64,000 nucleotides of DNA, taken from NCBI RefSeq assembly GCF_025145285.1, contig NZ_CP102251.1:2046001-2110000 (forward strand), given 5' to 3'. Below are positions 9,000 to 16,562 of the stretch, piece after piece (the first letter of the stretch is position 1; each line of letters starts with the position of its first letter). The notes beneath the pieces are model-generated. The model searched no databases and was not told the DNA's origin. It saw only the letters and a program-made list of their open reading frames with translations. This stretch comes from Alistipes onderdonkii (GTDB taxonomy: Bacteria > Bacteroidota > Bacteroidia > Bacteroidales > Rikenellaceae). The position numbers and the translations under genes are program-made.

Positions 9000-9295
9000 T
9001 GGCCTCCTATCTTACAGCTAATTCGATTCCCGATCTTACTTCGTCAATAGCAGGGTAATTTTCGATGTAAGTTTTCCCGCCGGCAGGGAATTTATCGTCA
9101 GAGATGGAAATATGCAAGGCCATGCGAATCGCCCGAGGGGCGAGCCTTGCATATTTCCATCCCCGGCGTTTTGCTGGTCGCTACCGTCGGAAAAGGCGAC
9201 ATTCTGCGGCTCCTGACGATCCGGTTCTGATGTTCAGCCGCGATCGGCGGATTTCATCCCGTCCTGTGATCTGCCGTCGAAATTCCTCTGCTTTT
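9000..9295. other. Intergenic region between integrase and DUF3408 gene
   Basis: No gene seen. It contains the 18-bp inverted repeat at 9103-9161 and otherwise nothing recognisable. The two flanking genes converge here. Confidence 0.5.
9103..9161. repeat. 18-bp perfect inverted repeat with nested hairpin
   Basis: Arms 9103-9120 (GATGGAAATATGCAAGGC) and 9144-9161 are perfect inverses. The 23-nt loop itself contains a 6-bp stem (9129-9134 with 9138-9143, loop GAG). It lacks a U-run on the plus strand. Candidate origin-of-transfer structure, bidirectional terminator or recombination site of the integrated element. Confidence 0.7.
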
Positions 9296-9793
9296 TCAAA
9301 ACGGCCGTCTTTTATTTTTCTTTTCATGGAGATAATTCAGCTCGTCGCTATAAATGTCCATGACAAAGCGCAGCATATTGTCGACCAAAGCCGTAAGCCT
9401 TGTGCTTTCATTCCCCAACAGGTGGAGGATTTCCGACACTTTGCGCTTGGTTTGCGCACTGACATAAATCGCCGAGCGGTTACGGCAATCTACCGGAGCG
9501 AAGAAGGTGCGTTCGAAATCCGGCAGTATGATCTTTTTCCGTCGGAATCCAGCAGGCTCCTTTACAGTAGTCGTTTGGGTGTCGACATTTGTTTTTTCAG
9601 CAGTTGGTGCCGATGTGTTTCCCTCGGGAGCGTCCGTATTTTCCTCTTCCGGCTCGGGAATCCTACGGACGACTTTCGAGTCCAAAGGAGCTTGTCCGGC
9701 GATCATCTGACGCATCAACTCCTCATCGACTTCGATACGGGGATGCTTCGGAAGGTTTGTTGCAGGTTTGTCAGTTTCTTTTAATGAATCCAT
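9296..9793 (-). CDS. DUF3408-type conjugative-element protein
   Basis: 165 residues, cytoplasmic. The N-terminal half is acidic, Pro/Thr-rich and probably disordered (EPEEENTDAPEGNTS). The C-terminal half (about 95-160) has the DUF3408 pattern: a basic RRKKI stretch, a short strand (SAIYVSAQTKRK) and helices LVDNMLRFVMDIYSDEL, resembling ribbon-helix-helix or relaxosome accessory proteins. In Bacteroidota this family occurs in the transfer regions of conjugative transposons, close to traA/traB-type genes. No other transfer gene is present, so it is probably a leftover of a larger element. Confidence 0.75.
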   Translation of the reverse strand: MDSLKETDKPATNLPKHPRIEVDEELMRQMIAGQAPLDSKVVRRIPEPEEENTDAPEGNTSAPTAEKTNVDTQTTTVKEPAGFRRKKIILPDFERTFFAPVDCRNRSAIYVSAQTKRKVSEILHLLGNESTRLTALVDNMLRFVMDIYSDELNYLHEKKNKRRPF

Positions 9794-10248
9794 GGTACAA
9801 TGTTTTTGAGATTGAATATTCGTTATACGGTCATAAAGCTCGTGTGTTTGGTTTTATGTTTTAAACCATTCAAAATACCGTTTTCTGTTTAATACAGTTT
9901 ATATCGGGATAATGAACGGAATAAGAAAACTTGCCTTTCATGCTGCAAGATACAACCGACAGAAATACCTCGATTCCGATGTCCGCTCACGACCGCTCCA
10001 GTCCGTTCGGCGGGCTTTTTTTTCGTACCGGACGGTTGTAATATTGCACCGGGAACAGCCCCAGTCCCGGAAGCCGTAGCGGAGGAGTTTTCAAACTTTC
10101 GATAGCAGTTCTCCGGCGCGGCTTTTTCCCATCGCCAGATGGGAGCGAGCTGTACCTTCGTATGCCGAAAATTTTTTCGGCATACGAAAGGTGCCCGCTC
10201 TGCGAGGCCGGGCGTTCTCCCAAGTCGAACGCCTTTTTAACCGATATT
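9794..10248. other. Divergent intergenic region, likely transfer-origin region
   Basis: 455 bp between the DUF3408 gene (minus) and the MobA-like gene (plus). It contains a T8 tract near 10017 and the inverted repeat at 10157-10188. Bacteroides mobilizable elements carry oriT just upstream of mobA. Nothing coding was seen. Confidence 0.5.
10157..10188. repeat. 15-bp perfect inverted repeat upstream of the mob gene, candidate oriT
   Basis: TTCGTATGCCGAAAA (10157-10171) and its exact inverse (10174-10188) are separated by only TT, and ACC/GGT pairing extends the stem around a single bulged A. It lies 60 bp before the MobA-like start, the usual place for oriT in Bacteroides mobilizable elements. 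Confidence 0.55.
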
Positions 10249-10659
10249 ATGAATACCGACCGAAAACACACACAACAATTTCGAACTCCGAGTTATAAAT
10301 ACTCCTTCCGGCTCAATGAAGAGCAAAACATCCGCTTCAACGAGTTGCTCTGCAAAGCCGGACTTGAGCATAACCGCAGTCGGTTTATCGTCAAACGCAT
10401 CTTCGCCGAAGAGTTCGTCGTCATCAAACGCGACCCGTCAAAGACGCAGTTTATCGCCCGGCTGAATGATTTTTATTTCCAATTTCAAAAGTTCGGGAAC
10501 AACTATAACCAGATTGTAAAAGCCATCAACGCACACTTTTCCAACGTTGCTATCCCGCATCAGATCGCTATGCTGGAGCAACGGACCCGCGAGCTGAAAG
10601 CTCTGAGTCTTGAGATTCTCAACCTTGCAAAACAGGCTAAGGAGCGATTGCGAATATAA
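10249..10659 (+). CDS. MobA-like relaxosome accessory protein
   Basis: 136 residues from the ATG at 10249 (MNTDRKHTQQFRTPSYKYSF). The frame is open upstream to 10162, but that part overlaps the inverted repeat and lacks conservation-like character. The pattern YSFRLNEEQNIRFNELLCKAG-LEHNRSRFIVKRIF is the ribbon-helix-helix-like start of Bacteroidota MobA/MobC-type proteins, and the second half (FQKFGNNYNQIVKAINAHF, then a coiled coil) is the usual MobC-like tail (G.N.NQI). Such proteins bind oriT and help the relaxase MobB, normally the next gene. Here a tyrosine recombinase follows instead, so the mobilization module is incomplete. Confidence 0.8.
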   Translation: MNTDRKHTQQFRTPSYKYSFRLNEEQNIRFNELLCKAGLEHNRSRFIVKRIFAEEFVVIKRDPSKTQFIARLNDFYFQFQKFGNNYNQIVKAINAHFSNVAIPHQIAMLEQRTRELKALSLEILNLAKQAKERLRI

Positions 10660-10759
10660 GAGTTGGATTGTCGCCCGACCGGCAGCGTTATCGGATTCCA
10701 ATATAGAATTGTACGCTTGCTCGTTACCTTGACCCGGCAACTTTAACAACAACAAACGT

Positions 10760-11962
10760 ATGGCAAGCGTAAAAGTAAAATTCCGGGCCTCGTCCGTTGC
10801 GGATCGTGAAGGCCGACTGTATTATCAGATCATGCATAACCGTGTAACCCGACAGATCAACAGCGGCCATAAACTGTTACCGTCGGAATGGGCCGCTCTG
10901 CGTGCAGGATTGCTCCGGCCGGATTGCAAACCCCGACACGCTTACCTTGTCGCATTGAAAAGCCGGATTGCAGAAGACATCGCCCGCCTGGAGTGCATTA
11001 TCTCCCGGTTGGAGCATACGGGCGAAAGTTATACGGCCGGGGATGTGGTCGCACGCTATCTTACGCCTTCGGATGCCGGAGGCTTTTTCTCTTTCGCTCG
11101 GAGTCTTGTCGGGCAGTTGAGACAGATCGGGAAAATCCGCACGGGCGAACGTTACACGACCGTCTTGAACAGCTTCGGGCGTTTCCGCAGGAATACCGAG
11201 GTGTCTTGGGATGAGATGGACTCCGACCTGATGATCGAATACGAGACTTATCTCAAATCGAGAGGTGTATGCCCGAATACCTCCTCCTACTATATGAGGG
11301 GACTGCGTGCCATTTATAACCGGGCCGTCGAGAAGAAAATGACCGTGCAGCGCGATCCGTTCAAGTATGTCTACACGGGCATTGGCAAAACGGTCAAGCG
11401 GGCTGTACCCTTGAAAGTCATCCGCCAGATCCGGGATCTGGATTTGGCGCTGTTTTCGGCGATGGATTTCGCCCGCGACATTTTCATGTTCTCATTCTAT
11501 ACCCGTGGAATGTCGTTCATCGACATGGCTTACCTGAAGAAGAAAGACCTGCAAAACGGCATACTCTCTTACCGCAGGCAGAAAACGGGACAGCAGTTGT
11601 TCGTCAAATGGGAAAAACCCATGCAGGAGATCGTCGATAAATATGATACGAACGCCACTCCTTATCTGCTGCCGGTAATTCGGGACATGCATGCCGACGC
11701 TCGCCGGCAGTACAAGAATGCGGCGCATCTGGTCAATGACAAATTGAAAAAATTAGGCGAGCGGTTGGGACTGGACATACCCTTGACCAGCTACGTCGCC
11801 CGCCACGGGTGGGCTTCCATCGCCAAGGACAGAAACATTCCGCTCGCGATCATCAGCGAGGCGATGGGACATGATTCGGAGAAGACCACGCGGATCTATC
11901 TCGCCTCTTTGGACACATCGGCTGTGGACAAGGCTAACAGCCGAATTCTGAAAGCATTGTAG
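10760..11962 (+). CDS. Tyrosine recombinase of fimbrial locus 1, predicted DNA invertase
   Basis: 400 residues with the layout of Bacteroidota phase-variation recombinases: N-terminal arm-type domain (1-100), SAM-like core-binding domain (110-200) and catalytic domain (215-400). Visible active-site residues are R249 (YTRGMSF), K275 (RRQKTG), R348 with H349 (YVARHGW), H371 (MGHDS) and nucleophile Y380. The usual His three residues before the second Arg is Tyr345, as in many of this subfamily. It is encoded immediately upstream of two pairs of inverted repeats and a fimbrial operon in the same direction, so it most likely inverts those segments. Distantly related to the recombinase at 32196-33566. 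Confidence 0.88.
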   Translation: MASVKVKFRASSVADREGRLYYQIMHNRVTRQINSGHKLLPSEWAALRAGLLRPDCKPRHAYLVALKSRIAEDIARLECIISRLEHTGESYTAGDVVARYLTPSDAGGFFSFARSLVGQLRQIGKIRTGERYTTVLNSFGRFRRNTEVSWDEMDSDLMIEYETYLKSRGVCPNTSSYYMRGLRAIYNRAVEKKMTVQRDPFKYVYTGIGKTVKRAVPLKVIRQIRDLDLALFSAMDFARDIFMFSFYTRGMSFIDMAYLKKKDLQNGILSYRRQKTGQQLFVKWEKPMQEIVDKYDTNATPYLLPVIRDMHADARRQYKNAAHLVNDKLKKLGERLGLDIPLTSYVARHGWASIAKDRNIPLAIISEAMGHDSEKTTRIYLASLDTSAVDKANSRILKAL

Positions 11963-12001
11963 TCGTACAAAGATTTTTGTTCAGCCGGCTTTCATTCGGA
12001 A

Positions 12002-12038
12002 ATCTCTTTCAAGGCTTATTCTTGAAAGAGATATTTTT
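12002..12038 (+). terminator. Rho-independent terminator of the recombinase gene
   Basis: ATCTCTTTCAAG (12002-12013) and its exact inverse (12021-12032) form a 12-bp stem with a 7-nt loop, followed by a T-rich run. It would isolate the recombinase transcript from the switch region. Confidence 0.8.
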
Positions 12039-12167
12039 TCCGACAGATCAATCCACCGGAAAATCTCTCTCCGGAAGGAATAGGTGGTTCGGTAGTGATA
12101 ATTGAAGAAATAAACGACGGCTAAATCCTCAAAATAGCATTTAACGGATTGACTGATAGATGCAACT

Positions 12168-12186
12168 TCTCTTCATGAGAGAAATA
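12168..12186 (+). repeat. Left inverted repeat of segment A
   Basis: TCTCTTCATGAGAGAAATA, exact inverse of 12358-12376. With the preceding T it forms the site TTCTCT-TCATG-AGAGAA. Confidence 0.85.
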
Positions 12187-12197
12187 TCTCACTGCCG

Positions 12198-12227
12198 CAA
12201 AGTTATGAAAAATATGAAATACGGCAA
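12198..12227 (-). promoter_or_regulatory. Promoter inside invertible segment A
   Basis: On the minus strand TTG (12227-12225), a 19-nt spacer and TAACTTTG (12205-12198) match the Bacteroidota -33/-7 consensus in sequence and spacing. It currently reads towards the recombinase terminator, away from the fimbrial genes. Confidence 0.75.
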
Positions 12228-12357
12228 CAGAATTCGGTGAAAAATAAAATTATCCCGGTCATTTCAATTCGAAATGTTAAGCAATCGGGAGAATTTGTTG
12301 AACTAATTCGGAGGCTTTCGTGCGTAGGGCGCTGGGAATAAACGCTAATCATTTCGC

Positions 12358-12376
12358 TATTTCTCTCATGAAGAGA
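12358..12376 (-). repeat. Right inverted repeat of segment A
   Basis: Exact inverse of 12168-12186. Its outer arm reads AGAGAT instead of AGAGAA, the only departure from the palindromic site design. Confidence 0.85.
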
Positions 12377-12516
12377 TGTATCGGCTGACGGAATCCTCCA
12401 AAGGAAATCGCAAACGGCTTGCAACCGGTAAAAATGGAGCAGAGAGACATTTTCGATGGATGATTCCGACTGATTGATAGGGAGAGTAGAAAGAAAAATG
12501 TTGTGAAACAGACTGC

Positions 12517-12534
12517 TTCTCTCCGCAAGAGAAA
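12517..12534 (+). repeat. Left inverted repeat of segment B
   Basis: TTCTCTCCGCAAGAGAAA, exact inverse of 12713-12730. Confidence 0.85.
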
Positions 12535-12546
12535 TATTGACAAACA

Positions 12547-12554
12547 CAAAGTTA
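12547..12554 (-). promoter_or_regulatory. -7 element inside invertible segment B
   Basis: TAACTTTG on the minus strand, identical to that of segment A. No TTG occurs at 18-22 nt upstream, so this promoter is probably weaker or needs an activator. Confidence 0.5.
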
Positions 12555-12712
12555 TGTAATTTAATGGAAATAACGGTATAAAACGGATGAAATTTTCGGC
12601 TGCTGAACTCGCCGAAAGGTTTTTATCCAACAATGTTATATAAATAAACCGCCCGTTGAGTGTGATTTCCGTTTGTTTACCAGATAGTTACAACCTATTA
12701 TATCCATCGCTC

Positions 12713-12730
12713 TTTCTCTTGCGGAGAGAA
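12713..12730 (-). repeat. Right inverted repeat of segment B
   Basis: Exact inverse of 12517-12534. After a B inversion a transcript starting at the -7 element would run through this repeat into the fimbrial leader. Confidence 0.85.
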
Positions 12731-13038
12731 AGAGCGTAAAACGAGCAGAATATCTGTTTACAGATTTACGGAATAGATGATTGATATTCCGGGAGGGGTG
12801 ATATAAACGATTGTAATACATATTAATACACCTATTGGCATGAACTACGGGTATGCGCCCTGATTGATTGAAAAACAAGTATAAACATGTATAGATATCG
12901 TCTCGCCCAATACGGAAGGAATCGGAAACAGCCCGCTGGTTCGTCATGCGGGCCTACAAAAGCGAAAAGAGAGCGGAGGAAAAACTCAAAGGCAGAGACG
13001 GATTGGAATTTTTTAGAAACTTTATCGAAACAGGTCCA

Positions 13039-14334
13039 ATGGAGTTGCGACGGAAGATATTCTTATTGATGCTGGCGTGCGTTTGTTGTCTGAATGACAG
13101 CCATGCGCAACATGCCGTATCCGATTTATCCCTGCGGAGGGATACGAGCGTGATCATTCGTCTGTATTTCCGTTTCGACCGGTCTCTGCTCGAAAAGAAG
13201 TATCTGACAAACGAGGAGTCGCTCGCCAAACTCGACACCATGCTTAACAGACCGGAAGTCAGGGATAATCTCGATTCCATTGTCATCATCGCGTCGGCAT
13301 CTCCCGAGGGCATGTTGGAACGCAACATCAAACTCGCGGAAGAACGGGCTCGGGCTACGCGCACTTATGTGTATTGGAAGCATCCCGACATCGTGCGAGA
13401 GAGGGTGCAGATATGTTCTATCGGCGAAGATTGGGCGGGACTGGCCCAACGGATTGCCGATGACGACCGATGTCCCCATCGGGCGCGAGTTCTGGAGATC
13501 ATCAATTCGGACGTTGACTCCGCGACCAAAGAGTGGCGGCTAAAACAGGTGGGCGACGGTGCGGCATGGCGGCACATCGTAAACAACCATCTGCGTTATC
13601 TGCGGGCCGGCGCAACCTGCATCATCGTGTTCCAGTCGGTTCCCCATGCGCCCGAACCGACGGTCGAGCCGGAACCCGAGTCAGAACCCGGACCGGTCGT
13701 AGAACCAGACACCGTGCAGATGCCGGCTCCGCAACCCGTTCCGGAGTCGCCGGCCATGGAACCGACGTTCGTCCGCAAGCCCCTGCTGGCCGTGAAGAGC
13801 AACCTGCTCTTCGACCTGGCCTCGGCGCTCAACGTCGAGCTCGAAGTCCCGATGGGCAAACGCTGGTCCGTTGCCGGGGAGTGGATGTTCCCGTGGTGGC
13901 GGAGCAACAAGTCGGACCTGACGATGCAGCTTCTGGCAGGACATGGCGAAATAAGATATTGGCTGGGCGATCGCGCCAAACGAGATGTCATGACGGGCTG
14001 GCACCTCGGCTTGTACGGCGGCGGCGGAAAATTCGACTTTCAGGTCTTCAACGACGACGGTTCCCAGGGCGACTTCTTCGATGCCGGGCTGAGCTTGGGC
14101 TATGCGCACCGCATCGGACGCAGCCGCAGCCTGCGTATGGAATACACGTTGGGAGTCGGTTACCTGCGTTCGAACTATGAGGCCTACGACCGTGTGCGCG
14201 ACACGAAGTACGGCGACATCAAGGTCGTCCGTTACCCGTGGGAGACCCGTCGGCTGAACTGGATCGGTCCTACGAGGGCGCGGATTTCGCTGGTATGGCT
14301 GTTGCATTACAGAAAAAAGGAGGTTGCAAAATGA
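13039..14334 (+). CDS. Fimbrial outer-membrane protein: OmpA-like domain fused to DUF3575 barrel
   Basis: 431 residues from the ATG at 13039, chosen because it begins a clear signal peptide (MELRRKIFLLMLACVCCLNDSHAQ); the frame is open to 12946, which would bury that peptide. Residues about 40-195 form an OmpA/MotB-like module (IIRLYFRFDRSLL, then IVIIASASPEGM). A Pro/Glu linker follows (EPEPESEPGPVVEPD), then a DUF3575 domain of about 170 residues (KPLLAVKSNLLFDLASALNVE to RARISLVW) expected to be a small beta-barrel. Such proteins open many Bacteroidales type V fimbrial operons and probably anchor or assemble the fibre. Its last codons overlap the next gene by ATGA, implying coupling. Confidence 0.8.
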   Translation: MELRRKIFLLMLACVCCLNDSHAQHAVSDLSLRRDTSVIIRLYFRFDRSLLEKKYLTNEESLAKLDTMLNRPEVRDNLDSIVIIASASPEGMLERNIKLAEERARATRTYVYWKHPDIVRERVQICSIGEDWAGLAQRIADDDRCPHRARVLEIINSDVDSATKEWRLKQVGDGAAWRHIVNNHLRYLRAGATCIIVFQSVPHAPEPTVEPEPESEPGPVVEPDTVQMPAPQPVPESPAMEPTFVRKPLLAVKSNLLFDLASALNVELEVPMGKRWSVAGEWMFPWWRSNKSDLTMQLLAGHGEIRYWLGDRAKRDVMTGWHLGLYGGGGKFDFQVFNDDGSQGDFFDAGLSLGYAHRIGRSRSLRMEYTLGVGYLRSNYEAYDRVRDTKYGDIKVVRYPWETRRLNWIGPTRARISLVWLLHYRKKEVAK

Positions 14335-15320
14335 AAAACATACTGATTATATCGGCTCTTGCAGGCGTTCTGGCGCTCTCCTCCTGCTGGCGCGACGACC
14401 TTTATTATGCCACCGTCGACCGCGCCACCGTCCGTATCGAGGCCGACTGGACTCCGGCGCGGCTGACGCCCAACGGCGTTTCGGCATTCGTGTTCGACCG
14501 CAACGGCGCGGCTTTCGACGTGGTCCGGAGCAACGACTCCCGGAAAGCGGACCTCTCACTGCCCGAAGGCTTCTATAGTGTTGTCGTGCTGAACAATACG
14601 CTGGATGAATACAGGAATATCGAAAGCGCGGGAACCGACCGGCTGGAGACCTTCGCCCTGATGGGCAGGGCGGTGTCCCCCAACTTCACGTCGCTCGGCG
14701 GCGGCACCCGAGCGGAATCCTTCATCGGGGAGCCCGACACGGTGGCCGGAAGCGTAGTCCGAAATATCGAGGTGACCCGCAAGATGATCGAATATTTCCG
14801 GACCAAACCCCACGGCATGGAACCCGCCCCGGCGGCAGTCTATCAGACTGCTCCGACCCGCATCATCTCGGTGGCCGACATCAGGGTGCATGTCAAGGGG
14901 CTCAAATATGCCGCGGGGGCGCCCCGCACCCACCTGAAGAATCTTTCGGGCGGCTATTACCTCGATTCGGACAAGCCGCATTCGCTGCAGGTCTGCCACG
15001 AGTTCGTGCTGAACAACCGCTGCTTCGATGCGAAAGACCCGCGCAACGGCACCATCACCAGACAGCTGGCGACGTTCGGCCTGCACGATGAGACGGGCGT
15101 GCGCTACCTGATGGAGATGGAGTTCGTGCTGCTCAATGGCGAAAAACATCCCGTCTCGCTCGATGTCACCGATGCCATCCGCGTGACGCAGGGCGCGACG
15201 CACAAGATCATCCATATCGAGGTGGAGATCGAACTTCCCGAGGTGATCGGCAACGGCGACGGCGCCTTCGACCCCGACCTGGAGGAATGGGAGGACATCG
15301 ATGTCGACATCCCGATGTAA
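14331..15320 (+). CDS. DUF5119-type fimbrial lipoprotein
   Basis: 329 residues from the ATG at 14331, which overlaps the stop of the preceding gene (ATGA) and starts a lipoprotein signal MKNILIISALAGVLALSSC. The body has the DUF5119 character: the first beta-domain starts RVRIEADW-like (ATVRIEADWTPA) followed by a long beta-rich region with VRYLMEMEFVLL near the end and an acidic C-terminus (DLEEWEDIDVDIP). Members of this family lie in Bacteroidales fimbrial operons between the DUF3575 protein and the fimbrillins, where they are thought to act as anchor-type subunits, comparable in position to FimB/Mfa2. The function is assigned by family and location. Confidence 0.75.
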   Translation: MKNILIISALAGVLALSSCWRDDLYYATVDRATVRIEADWTPARLTPNGVSAFVFDRNGAAFDVVRSNDSRKADLSLPEGFYSVVVLNNTLDEYRNIESAGTDRLETFALMGRAVSPNFTSLGGGTRAESFIGEPDTVAGSVVRNIEVTRKMIEYFRTKPHGMEPAPAAVYQTAPTRIISVADIRVHVKGLKYAAGAPRTHLKNLSGGYYLDSDKPHSLQVCHEFVLNNRCFDAKDPRNGTITRQLATFGLHDETGVRYLMEMEFVLLNGEKHPVSLDVTDAIRVTQGATHKIIHIEVEIELPEVIGNGDGAFDPDLEEWEDIDVDIPM

Positions 15321-15364
15321 CCGACGAAACATGATTTTACAAACACCATAAAAAAAAGAAAAAA

Positions 15365-16447
15365 ATGAAAAGATCTGTTCTCATCGCTCTGGCGGCCTTC
15401 GCACTGGCCGGCTGCGCAAAGGAAAGCGTGGTCGACTCCGCCCTGACCAATGCCGGCAACGCTATCGGCTTCAACACCTATTCGAACATCACCCGCGGCA
15501 ATCCGTTCGACAACAACCCCGAGTTCGCCGCATCGGGCAACGTCTTCGGCGTAACGGCCTTTATTAGCACCTCGGACAGCCCCTACATGGGCAAGGCCGA
15601 TGCCGGCACCGAGATCGTTTCCGACGGCACGAAATGGGACTACAAGAACACGAGCGACATCCGCTACTGGCCGACCCAGGGAGAAACCCTCAGTTTTTAC
15701 GCCTATGCGCCCTACACCAAGAACGGCGTTGCGATTCCGGTTGCATATACGAAGGGCGACGGAATGATCATGACGGACTATACCGTTCCTGCCGACGATG
15801 CCGGCCAGGTGGACCTCATGTACGCCTCGGCGCTGAATGTCGCCAAGGCAAGTCCGGCCGTGAAGGTTCCCCTCCAGTTCAAACACGCGATGACGCAGGT
15901 GCGTTTCAAGGCCAAGGCCAAGGGCGACGGTGTCTTCATCGACGTGAAGGAGAACGGCATCAAGCTGAGCAACCTCAAGTCGAAGGGCACCTTCACCCTC
16001 TCGGCCGCCGGCGCTGCCAGCTGGAGCATTACTGAAGGCAACCTGACCGAATATACGGCAGTTTTCCCCGAGACCAAGGAAATCACCAATGTGGAAGCAA
16101 AAAATCTCTATGATGCGGACAAGGCACTGATACTGCTTCCGCAGGAGTTCGCTGCAAAAACCGGTGACGGAGACATGACCGGCGGCACCCTTACGATTTC
16201 CTGCAAGATCTATTACAAGGATAATAACGCAACCCCCCAGTATCTGTTCGGTTCGGCCGACACGTATGCCGACTACACGGTTCCGTTCAGCAGCAAGAAA
16301 GTTACCGGCGATACGGAGGGGGAAGAGATCTGGAAGATGAACAAGCGCATTACCTATACGCTGACCGTCACCGGCAACCTCGAACCTATCCTGTTCAAGA
16401 CGTCGGTAGTGGATTGGGAGGATTCCAACGCAGACATGGAGATCTAA
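15365..16447 (+). CDS. Fimbrillin-family lipoprotein, probable main fibre subunit of locus 1
   Basis: 360 residues. Lipobox LAGC gives a lipidated Cys17, then the typical fimbrillin start AIGFNTYSNITRGNPF; the TRG at Arg44 is where type V pilins are usually trimmed by an Arg-specific protease so the next subunit's strand can insert. Two beta-sandwich domains follow, with the Mfa-like motifs IRYWPTQGETLSFYAYAP and LQFKHAMTQVRF, and a C-terminal strand (YTLTVTGNLEPILFKTSVVDW). Length fits Mfa-like fimbrillins. It lies 44 bp after the DUF5119 gene. A second fimbrillin follows, so which one is the shaft is uncertain. Confidence 0.85.
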   Translation: MKRSVLIALAAFALAGCAKESVVDSALTNAGNAIGFNTYSNITRGNPFDNNPEFAASGNVFGVTAFISTSDSPYMGKADAGTEIVSDGTKWDYKNTSDIRYWPTQGETLSFYAYAPYTKNGVAIPVAYTKGDGMIMTDYTVPADDAGQVDLMYASALNVAKASPAVKVPLQFKHAMTQVRFKAKAKGDGVFIDVKENGIKLSNLKSKGTFTLSAAGAASWSITEGNLTEYTAVFPETKEITNVEAKNLYDADKALILLPQEFAAKTGDGDMTGGTLTISCKIYYKDNNATPQYLFGSADTYADYTVPFSSKKVTGDTEGEEIWKMNKRITYTLTVTGNLEPILFKTSVVDWEDSNADMEI

Positions 16448-16562
16448 GACGCTCTGGCCGCACGCATGCGCCGGCCTCACGAAATTCCGGGAGGGTTGAA
16501 TGTCCCTCCCGGAGTACAAACCGGACCGCCCGGCGGTCCGATACGATTTACAAGTTACGGAT

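Larger units (their letters stand above)
12168..12376. promoter_or_regulatory. Invertible segment A with an internal promoter, now pointing left
   Basis: Bounded by 19-bp perfect inverted repeats at 12168-12186 and 12358-12376. Each repeat is itself near-palindromic: arms TTCTCT and AGAGAA around the asymmetric core TCATG (inverse CATGA on the right). The 171-bp interior has a full Bacteroidota promoter on the minus strand, so flipping the segment would turn it towards the fimbrial genes. Invertibility is inferred from repeats, promoter and adjacent recombinase. Confidence 0.8.
12517..12730. promoter_or_regulatory. Invertible segment B with an internal -7 element, now pointing left
   Basis: Bounded by 18-bp perfect inverted repeats at 12517-12534 and 12713-12730 with arms TTCTCT/AGAGAA and core CCGCA. 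The arms equal those of segment A but the core differs, which should confine recombination to B with B. The 178-bp interior has the same left-edge layout as A, with CAAAGTTATG 12-13 bp inside the left repeat. Confidence 0.78.
11963..13038. other. Switch region between recombinase and fimbrial operon 1
   Basis: 1,076 bp without a gene, much more AT-rich than the flanks. From left to right: recombinase terminator (12002-12038), invertible segment A (12168-12376), spacer, invertible segment B (12517-12730), then about 300 bp of leader to the first fimbrial gene. I found no consensus promoter pointing right in the fixed part between 12731 and 13038, which supports transcription of the operon from an invertible promoter. 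Short frames at 12203-12633 and 12887-13069 show no recognisable protein. Confidence 0.7.

Noticed and set aside
9103..9161. Inverted repeat considered as ends of a further invertible segment
   Set aside because: The loop is only 23 nt and carries no promoter motif; a hairpin or transfer-origin role is more plausible.
12203..12633. Short minus-strand frames in the switch region of locus 1
   Set aside because: They span the inverted repeats and promoter motifs, have no recognisable protein pattern and lie in AT-rich control DNA.
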